From the NCBI GenBank assembly GCA_017519145.1, contig JAFWTA010000038.1, positions 48,981 to 112,980 of the forward strand: a stretch of 64,000 nucleotides of DNA, read 5' to 3'. This stretch comes from Ruminococcus sp. Its GTDB lineage: Bacteria > Bacillota > Clostridia > Oscillospirales > Ruminococcaceae. The notes below the pieces were generated by a model, which worked only from the letters and a program-made list of their open reading frames with translations, searched no databases and was not told where the DNA came from. Positions within the stretch are counted from its first letter, which is position 1. Each line of letters opens with the position of its first letter. Position numbers and translations under genes: made by a program. This document shows, piece after piece, positions 59,205 through 64,000 of the stretch.

Positions 59205-60968
59205 ATGAACAAGCTATTCAAAAAAATCGTATCCATTGTTATGTCAGCCTCCATGTGTATGTCAGGCGGGATCGTTGCTGCCCATGCAGAAGACGAGCCG
59301 GATTGGTCTTTCTTGCCATATACTGAGATCAATACTGACCAGACAAATGTAGAGGGCGCCAGCGGACTCTATGATTACGTTGCATGGAGAGGCAATGAAG
59401 CTGACGAGACCAAATTCAGTATCGGCAGCTTTGGTGTGTACAACTGCGAATGGGATCTTAACGACAGTGCCCTGTTCATGACAGGACATAAAGTTGATAA
59501 ACGCGGCACCAGCTATATCGAAGGCTCAGATATCTATATCTCATACCGTGCAAATATAGACTGTGACGGTTACTATACCTTCGGCGCATATGGCTGGATG
59601 AACGATTGTTCAACAGAGTACTTTATCATCGACGACTGGGGCGACTACAAGCCTTGTCAGGATAAGGAGCCTGTTGGTTCAGTAGAGACCGAGGGCGGAG
59701 TATACGACATTTACAAAGTCAGAACTGTTTCATCTCTTTGCACGTTAAACTCATCGATCGGCCCATATCAGTACTGGAGCGTTCGCCGTGAAAAGCTTTC
59801 GGAGGATTACAATACATTCTCAAATACAATAGCTGTTTCCGAGCACTTTGCGGCATGGGAAGAGGTCGGAATGCCTGTAAACGATCTGTATGAGGTCATG
59901 CTGTGTGTTGACCCGTTCAACTCTAAGGGAAGTGCGAAGGTTCTTAATAACAGTATTTACTATGTTGTTCCCGACCCTGAGGCAGAGATCCCCGACCCCG
60001 ATGAAGAGCCATATGTTCCCGAGAACATAGATCAGGTAACATTCACCGAAGCTGCTGGTGATGAGCGCGGAGGATACTTCTATAGCCTTTACGATGATAC
60101 TATCTTCGGTCAGGGCGGCACTATGAAGATGGATGTTCTTGACGGCGGAAACTTCAACTGTGAATGGAATAACAATTATCGTGTTTCTTTCTGCAGAGGT
60201 CTTGCTTATCTTGACAAGAACAACACAAGGTCTATTGTAAGAGAGTATGCAGGTGAGGATATCTCCATAGATTATAAGGCTGATATTGAATCAGATGGTA
60301 CAGTTTTTGCAGGTGCATACGGCTGTCTCAATAATAGCAGAGTTGATTGTTACATAGTTGACGGCTGGAAGGACTGGCAGATAAGTGATAAAGCAGAGTA
60401 TCTCGGTACAGTAAGTATCGACGATGGCGTTTACGACCTTTACAGGACTCCGTTCAACGGTTTCTTTGAGGAATACTGGAGCGTCCGCAAGGACAACAAG
60501 CTTTCGGAAGACGGAACTATGGAAGGCACTATCCCTGTTTCAAAGCATCTTGATGCATTCGTAAAGTACGGTCTTGGTATTGCCGATCCCAATAGAGTAT
60601 TGTTTACCGTAGAGGGAAGAGACGGTTCAAGCGGTTCTGCTGAGATCACAAAGAACATTGTCAAGATAGACGGCGTTGATATTGCAGTATCTGCCGGATT
60701 TGAGTCGCTGGAGAATAACGAGGCTCCTGCTGAGGAGGAAGATGTTTACATTCCCGGCGATCTTAACAACGATCAGACAGTTGACTCATTTGATCTTGTT
60801 GTTGCCCGCAGAGAGCTTATAAAGGCTATCGACGGCAATGACACCATTGTTGAAGCTGATATCGATTGCAGTGGTGCTACACAGATCAATGATCTGGTGC
60901 TTATCACAAGAATAGTTCTCGGAGACGAGGTATCTGTTCCCAAGACAAGACCACAGCGCTTAAAGTAA
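59205..60968 (+). CDS. Secreted dockerin protein with two GH11-like domains missing catalytic residues
   Basis: 587 residues from ATG 59205 (TAGGAGG before it); signal peptide to about 28. Two tandem domains (about 55-255 and 285-485) each follow the GH11 xylanase plan: FGAYGWMNDCSTEYFIIDDW and QYWSVRR, VSEHFAAW, NSKGSA in copy 1; AGAYGCLNNSRVDCYIVDGW, EYWSVRK, VSKHLDAF, SSGSAE in copy 2. In active GH11 enzymes the nucleophile is Glu in YYIVE; here it is Asp143 and Asp386. The acid/base Glu is Asp236 in copy 1 but Glu470 in copy 2. Residues 513-573 form a dockerin (PGDLNNDQTVDSFDLVVAR). It should be exported and docked, perhaps binding xylan without cutting it. Flanked by its own promoter and terminator. 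Confidence 0.9.
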   Translation: MNKLFKKIVSIVMSASMCMSGGIVAAHAEDEPDWSFLPYTEINTDQTNVEGASGLYDYVAWRGNEADETKFSIGSFGVYNCEWDLNDSALFMTGHKVDKRGTSYIEGSDIYISYRANIDCDGYYTFGAYGWMNDCSTEYFIIDDWGDYKPCQDKEPVGSVETEGGVYDIYKVRTVSSLCTLNSSIGPYQYWSVRREKLSEDYNTFSNTIAVSEHFAAWEEVGMPVNDLYEVMLCVDPFNSKGSAKVLNNSIYYVVPDPEAEIPDPDEEPYVPENIDQVTFTEAAGDERGGYFYSLYDDTIFGQGGTMKMDVLDGGNFNCEWNNNYRVSFCRGLAYLDKNNTRSIVREYAGEDISIDYKADIESDGTVFAGAYGCLNNSRVDCYIVDGWKDWQISDKAEYLGTVSIDDGVYDLYRTPFNGFFEEYWSVRKDNKLSEDGTMEGTIPVSKHLDAFVKYGLGIADPNRVLFTVEGRDGSSGSAEITKNIVKIDGVDIAVSAGFESLENNEAPAEEEDVYIPGDLNNDQTVDSFDLVVARRELIKAIDGNDTIVEADIDCSGATQINDLVLITRIVLGDEVSVPKTRPQRLK

Positions 60969-60972
60969 AGTT

Positions 60973-61002
60973 AAAAGCTCCCCTGATAGGGGAGCTTTTT
61001 TT
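60973..61002 (+). terminator. Terminator after the pseudo-GH11 gene
   Basis: An 11-bp stem AAAAGCTCCCC (60973-60983) with a TGATA loop and its complement, running into seven T residues. Confidence 0.93.
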
Positions 61003-61016
61003 CGCGGATAAAAACA

Positions 61017-61045
61017 AAAGGACTGTACACTGTACAGTCCTTTTT
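61017..61045. terminator. Former terminator of the interrupted tRNA-Leu gene
   Basis: A 12-bp stem (61017-61028 with 61032-61043), A-rich on one side and T-rich on the other. It lies just beyond the 3' end of the tRNA-Leu fragment, where the tRNA terminator is expected. Confidence 0.75.
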
Positions 61046-61048
61046 CAG

Positions 61049-61101
61049 TGCCGCTGACCGGACTTGAACCGGTACGATATTGCTACCGAGGGATTTTAAG
61101 T
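61049..61101 (-). pseudogene. 3' half of tRNA-Leu(TAA), attachment-site scar
   Basis: On the minus strand these 53 bases match the tRNA-Leu part from anticodon loop to discriminator: loop CTTAAAA with anticodon TAA (61098-61096), the 3' anticodon stem TCCCT, variable arm, T arm CCGG-TTCAAGT-CCGG and acceptor strand CAGCGGCA. The 5' half (acceptor, D arm, 5' anticodon stem) is absent; the sequence changes at 61102. Such scars arise when a tyrosine-integrase element enters a tRNA gene and restores it at the other end. The intact gene should lie beyond the right edge. Confidence 0.85.
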
Positions 61102-61114
61102 TTTTCCGTAAGCT

Positions 61115-61154
61115 CGGCAATTCACGGCAGTTCACGGCAATTCACGGCAGTTTA
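61115..61154 (+). repeat. Four tandem 10-bp repeats next to the attachment site
   Basis: CGGCAATTCA, CGGCAGTTCA, CGGCAATTCA, CGGCAGTTTA in direct tandem (61115-61154), alternating A and G at one position. They lie 14 bases inside the element. Another direct repeat, CCGTAAGCTCG, occurs at 61106-61116 and 61210-61220. Confidence 0.85.
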
Positions 61155-61254
61155 TGCCCTCAAAAAGCTCGCATTTTCGGGAGTTTTAAGACCTTCAATC
61201 TCCTTCTGACCGTAAGCTCGTAAAAAACGAAGAAATCAGAAAAACGGTCGATTT

Positions 61255-61344
61255 GGTAGAAATGTGGTAGAAAGAATTGCGCTTCGACTTGTTTTCGGCA
61301 GAAAAGGTGGTAGAAAGTTGGTAGAAACGAAATCTTGGTAGAAT
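61255..61344 (+). repeat. Five GGTAGAAA repeats, candidate integrase arm sites
   Basis: GGTAGAAA at 61255, 61266, 61309 and 61320, and GGTAGAAT at 61337. The first four form two pairs, each with 11-base spacing (one helical turn). Similar short arm-type sites flank the core sites of Tn916/lambda-type integrases. Confidence 0.7.
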
Positions 61345-61382
61345 GGCGTTGTTGCGAAGAAAAACCGAATAATTAGTAGCTT

Positions 61383-61429
61383 ATAGCGTGTAGCGTAAAG
61401 TGATAGTATCACGGAGCGCTATACGCTAT
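61383..61429 (+). repeat. Large palindrome
   Basis: A 13-bp stem (61383-61395 with 61417-61429, one G-T pair) encloses a second stem GTGAT/ATCAC (61400-61412). TTTTTA follows, so it could also terminate transcription. The inner motif GTATCAC recurs in the inverted repeat at 61569. Confidence 0.7.
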
Positions 61430-61458
61430 TTTTATGCCTGAAAACTGAATATACCGAT

Positions 61459-61489
61459 AACGCTCCTCAGCAATGAGGGGCGTTTTTTT
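61459..61489 (+). terminator. Terminator within the element's left end
   Basis: An 11-bp stem AACGCTCCTCA (61459-61469) with a GCAA loop, one G-T pair, and a run of seven T residues. It would block host transcription from entering the element genes. Confidence 0.85.
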
Positions 61490-61568
61490 ATTGTCAAAAC
61501 TTATAAATCCCAGCGATTCACCATCAACATCAGACATGATAGCCATAGCCACACGCTATTTCGCTGAT

Positions 61569-61597
61569 GTATCACTATTGCCTGAATATAGTGATAC
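61569..61597 (+). promoter_or_regulatory. 10-bp inverted repeat, candidate operator
   Basis: GTATCACTAT (61569-61578) and ATAGTGATAC (61588-61597) are perfect complements, 9 bases apart, about 90 bases before the first gene of the element. The half-site is shared with the palindrome at 61383-61429. Confidence 0.6.
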
Positions 61598-61683
61598 TTG
61601 TATTCAATTTATTACATTATATCATGTCTGCTGTTTTTAGTCAAGCAAAATGGAAAATATTACCGAAAAATAGGAGGTTTTTT

Positions 61684-61938
61684 ATGTCTGAACGCCAGAT
61701 CATCACGATCAGCGATGATAAGCTGTCCTGCGAAGCAACAGCTATACTGCTGAGAATGCTCAACTTTCCTGATACGGACTATCATACCGCAGAGGAGCTT
61801 TGTCCGTTCTTTGAGAATGATTCGCTGAAAACTATCAGGAACGCTCTGAATGAGCTTTACGATGCAGGCTACCTCCGACGCAGCGGTAAGACCTATATGG
61901 TCAACAAGGTTAGGATCACACAAATGAAGCTCGCCTGA
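61684..61938 (+). CDS. Small winged-helix protein of the element
   Basis: 84 residues from ATG 61684 with TAGGAGG upstream; the frame extends back but without a ribosome site. The body LLRMLNFPDTDYHTAEELCPFF and LKTIRNALNELYDAGYLRRSG has the pattern of a winged-helix DNA-binding fold. It could be a regulator of the replication or transfer genes. No close family is recognised. Confidence 0.75.
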   Translation: MSERQIITISDDKLSCEATAILLRMLNFPDTDYHTAEELCPFFENDSLKTIRNALNELYDAGYLRRSGKTYMVNKVRITQMKLA

Positions 61939-61962
61939 GCTGCAAACAGGAGGAAAATGGAT

Positions 61963-62988
61963 ATGTCTGCTAAAAAATCGAAAAAGAACAAAACAACAGC
62001 TTCATCGGTGTGCCGTGTCAATAAAAACGCCAACTATACCGTAATGAGCAATTATCATCTGCGGTCAACGAACCTCAGCCTGAAAGCAATCGGGCTTCTG
62101 AGTAAGGTTCTTTCTCTGCCGGAGAATTGGGATTACTCTATCTCAGGTCTGACGGCTATCTGCAAAGAGAAAGAAACAGCGATCAAGGCAGCATTAGATG
62201 AGCTGAAGCATTGGGGCTATCTTGTTGTCACGAAGCTGATGCCGAATGAAACAAACAGCGGTCGAATCGAGTATGTCTACGATTTCTATGAGTATTCCGA
62301 AAAGGATACGCCTGATGCTGACCAGAACGATGATGATACATACGATGAGGACGGAGATGTTTCAACAATCTCCGTAAAAAAAGCTCCGCAAGGGGCAGAA
62401 AAACAAGGCATAGAAAATCTACCCCTTGAAATTCTACCCATAGAAATTCAAGCGGTAGAAAATCAAGGGCAAATAAATACTAAGAAGAAAATAAAGAAAA
62501 ATCAAATACTGAGTGATCAAGTATCTATCAATCAATCCCTCTCCGACAGCGAAAAATCCGTTGAAAATGTTGAAAGTCAGACAGATGGACTGATTGACGG
62601 ATATATCAGCGAAAAAGAAGTTTATACCGATGTGGTGAAAACCAACATCGAATTTCCTTACTTTGCAGAATGGCTCGGAGATGAGGAAGAAGCTGAGGAG
62701 ATCGTTCAGATGATCGTTCGGCGGATATGCTCCCGAAAGAAAACAGAGCGTATCTGCGGACAGGACTTCCCCAGGGAGGTTGTCAAGTCCGCTATGCTCA
62801 AGGTTGATATAAACGTTCTTGAAAACGCTATTGAGCAGATGAAGCGAACAGACAACGTTCGGAACTATGAGAGTTATCTTATCAGCACTCTGTTCAACGA
62901 AGCCAACGGCAAGCGTTTCAAGGAAAATGCTGAGGGACGGTGGGCTGAGTATGCTGTCAAGAGAGATTTTGGCGGTTACGATGACTGA
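61963..62988 (+). CDS. Replication-initiator-like helix-turn-helix protein
   Basis: 341 residues from ATG 61963, where AGGAGG is 9 bases upstream (ATG 61957 is too close). The N-terminal winged helix (NLSLKAIGLLSKVLSLPENW, ISGLTAICKEKETAIKAALDEL) is typical of RepA/replisome-organiser proteins of clostridial conjugative elements. An acidic low-complexity middle (about 125-215) follows, with repeated EN and EI patterns, then a DUF6017-like C-terminal helical domain (WLGDEEEAEEIVQMIVRRIC). It probably starts element replication. Confidence 0.75.
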   Translation: MSAKKSKKNKTTASSVCRVNKNANYTVMSNYHLRSTNLSLKAIGLLSKVLSLPENWDYSISGLTAICKEKETAIKAALDELKHWGYLVVTKLMPNETNSGRIEYVYDFYEYSEKDTPDADQNDDDTYDEDGDVSTISVKKAPQGAEKQGIENLPLEILPIEIQAVENQGQINTKKKIKKNQILSDQVSINQSLSDSEKSVENVESQTDGLIDGYISEKEVYTDVVKTNIEFPYFAEWLGDEEEAEEIVQMIVRRICSRKKTERICGQDFPREVVKSAMLKVDINVLENAIEQMKRTDNVRNYESYLISTLFNEANGKRFKENAEGRWAEYAVKRDFGGYDD

Positions 62989-63013
62989 ACGTTCCTGAGA
63001 GGAGGTGGTGGCT

Positions 63014-63049
63014 ATGGGTGCGGTGAAGAAATCGGACGTAGCCGCTTGA
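63014..63049 (+). CDS. 11-codon micro-ORF with a strong ribosome site
   Basis: MGAVKKSDVAA, preceded by GAGGAGGTGG, ends in TGA. A second short frame of 14 codons (63053-63097) overlaps the next gene start. They may be leader peptides that couple translation; function unproven. Confidence 0.3.
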   Translation: MGAVKKSDVAA

Positions 63050-63089
63050 TAGATGGCAAATAAGATTTTGGGAAAGGAAGGTGAAGATC

Positions 63090-63368
63090 ATGGCTAAGAC
63101 TATCGCTACGCAGTATGGTGAGTTCCTGAACTATGATAATCTCGTCAAGATCGGTATTGAAATGAATTGGGACGATGCCGAGCCGGACGAGAACGGCATT
63201 GTCACTCCCGATTATGAGATGATCGGAACGGATACCTGTGGCAATAAGATTCCTATGGGAAACTATAAGACACCCGAAGAAGCTGAAGAAGCACTCAAAG
63301 ACCTTCATGACTGGCTGGGTATGGAAGCCTATGCGGTCTATGAGGTCAAGTTCGGCGGTGATGCCTAA
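63090..63368 (+). CDS. Small acidic element protein, unknown function
   Basis: 92 residues from ATG 63090 behind AAGGAAGGTGA. It begins AKTIATQYGEFLNYDNLVKI and is acidic overall (WDDAEPDENG, EEAEEALKDLHDW). No signal peptide and no recognised family. It overlaps the PcfB-like gene by one base, so it is co-transcribed with transfer genes. Confidence 0.75.
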   Translation: MAKTIATQYGEFLNYDNLVKIGIEMNWDDAEPDENGIVTPDYEMIGTDTCGNKIPMGNYKTPEEAEEALKDLHDWLGMEAYAVYEVKFGGDA

Positions 63369-63844
63369 TGCCGTCGGACTATGAGAACGGTGCGAAGAAA
63401 ACTATCGACATTTCGATCAAGGCGGAGAAAATGACCGCTGATGTGCTGAAATCGGCATTGCAGGAGTTTATGTCGGGCAAGGCAGAGAAAAAAGGGCGAA
63501 TGACCTACAAGCAGTTGCAGGCTAAATCGCCGTCCAAGCTCGACAGCATTGAGGTTTCGGACAGGAATATCGGAGATTTTCTGAAAACCGCAAGGAAGTA
63601 TGATGTGGATTTTGCCCTGAAAAGAGATAAAAGCACCACTCCGCCTACCTATCATGTTTTCTTTTCCGCTGCTAAGACAGAGGATTTCAAGAGAGCATTT
63701 TCAGAGTATGTCGGAAAGGGACAGGGCAAGACACAAAAGCGTGGAGAGTTCACCCGTGAGCAGATGCAGCAGCAGGCTCAGAAGCTCAGGAGCAAACCTC
63801 GCAAACAGAAACAGAGAGAGAAAACAAGGGAGAACAGACGATGA
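63368..63844 (+). CDS. PcfB-like (DUF3801) conjugation protein
   Basis: 158 residues. MTADVLKSALQEFMSGKAEKKG, KLDSIEVSDRNIGDFLKTARKYDVDFALKR and FFSAAKTEDFKRAFSEYV match the DUF3801/PcfB family, whose E. faecalis member (pCF10) helps the relaxosome meet the coupling protein PcfC. The C-terminus is very basic (KPRKQKQREKTRENRR), suiting nucleic-acid binding. Confidence 0.85.
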   Translation: MPSDYENGAKKTIDISIKAEKMTADVLKSALQEFMSGKAEKKGRMTYKQLQAKSPSKLDSIEVSDRNIGDFLKTARKYDVDFALKRDKSTTPPTYHVFFSAAKTEDFKRAFSEYVGKGQGKTQKRGEFTREQMQQQAQKLRSKPRKQKQREKTRENRR

Positions 63845-63947
63845 TCTACGGCTATTTCATGCCTGCACCCGTTCCACGGGCAAGGGGCGATGATGTTTTT
63901 ACGGCGGTTTTTGATGCCGATACCAACAGAAAGGAAAGGTCTGCACA

Positions 63948-64000
63948 TTGCAGATCGACACGAGAAAACTCAAAAAGCTGATCATCAAGGCTATCCCCTA
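63948..64000 (+). CDS. VirD4/PcfC-type coupling protein, N-terminal fragment
   Basis: Only 17 full codons before the window end: start TTG 63948 (AGAAAGGAAAGG lies 8 bases before it), then QIDTRKLKKLIIKAIP. This is how many clostridial T4SS coupling proteins begin, just before the first membrane helix. It directly follows the PcfB-like gene, as pcfB-pcfC do. The call rests on order and a short sequence. Confidence 0.55.
   Translation, partial: MQIDTRKLKKLIIKAIP

Larger units (their letters stand above)
61049..64000 (+). mobile_element. Left end of an integrative conjugative element
   Basis: It starts at the tRNA-Leu scar (61049-61101) and runs past the window end. Seen in order: tandem 10-bp repeats, GGTAGAAA repeats, two palindromes and a terminator, a winged-helix gene, a replication-initiator-like gene, an unknown small gene, a PcfB-like gene and the start of a VirD4/PcfC-like gene. 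The content fits Firmicutes conjugative elements. No integrase gene is present at this end; it may lie at the other. Confidence 0.8.

Noticed and set aside
61115-61154. CRISPR array
   Set aside because: Units are only 10 bp, in direct tandem without spacers, and no cas genes are near.
63841-63981. 46-codon frame after the PcfB-like gene
   Set aside because: It overlaps the likely PcfC start, has no clear ribosome site of its own and shows no family signature.

Overview
The window looks like a Clostridia chromosome of the family Oscillospiraceae, most likely a cellulosome-bearing Ruminococcus. This is inferred from three secreted proteins ending in type I dockerins, a GH11-like protein, a complete spoIIIA operon, the Firmicutes-type order nusB-xseA-xseB-ispA-dxs-tlyA-nadK-argR-recN, and an alaS gene behind a T-box. 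The species cannot be fixed from the sequence alone.

Layout. 1-2.5 kb: the end of an AraC-type regulator, then an ECF sigma factor with a membrane anti-sigma-like partner (minus strand). 2.6-6.4 kb: a DUF3737 beta-helix protein behind duplicated promoters, ackA (minus) and the divergent acetate-using tRNA enzyme gene tmcAL. 6.4-13.9 kb: a C39-like lipoprotein, a HAD phosphatase, mnmA, an isochorismatase-GNAT fusion, trmN6-like and rsmI genes, a PHP phosphoesterase, a YdcF-type membrane protein and a 59-residue small protein. 13.9-16.5 kb: a TIM-barrel/acyl-CoA-synthetase fusion. 16.6-19.9 kb: a secreted papain-like protease with a dockerin. 20.1-24.1 kb: a promoter, a structured leader RNA and a CUT1 sugar ABC transporter that has no ATPase gene beside it.

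24.2-39.1 kb: spoIIIAA to spoIIIAH, then a housekeeping run (Asp23, GNAT, nusB, M22-like, xseA, xseB, ispA, dxs, tlyA, nadK, argR, recN). 39.1-43.8 kb: a phosphoglycerate mutase-like gene, a GH42 beta-galactosidase, dtd and a penicillin-binding protein. 43.8-46.9 kb: an alanine T-box, an odd tRNA-like element and alaS. 46.9-51.6 kb: HIT, PRTase, comEC, holA and an RNase M5-like Toprim gene. 51.5-54.1 kb: an MBOAT/DHHW pair in which both proteins have lost the usual catalytic histidines. 54.1-57.1 kb: SDR, membrane protein, mtnN and a small dockerin protein. 57.2-61.0 kb: a sodium:solute symporter (minus) and a dockerin protein with two GH11 domains whose catalytic glutamates are substituted.

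From about 61.05 kb to the window end lies the left end of an integrated conjugative element. It begins at the 3' half of a tRNA-Leu(TAA) gene (attachment scar), followed by tandem and dispersed short repeats, palindromes, a winged-helix protein, a replication-initiator-like protein, a PcfB-like protein and the first codons of a VirD4/PcfC-type coupling protein.

Best leads: the twin pseudo-GH11 dockerin protein (59205-60968), the MBOAT/DHHW pair lacking catalytic histidines (51547-54069), the tRNA-like element between the T-box and alaS (44097-44193), the TIM-barrel/AMP-ligase fusion (13945-16473) and the structured RNA at about 20154-20340.
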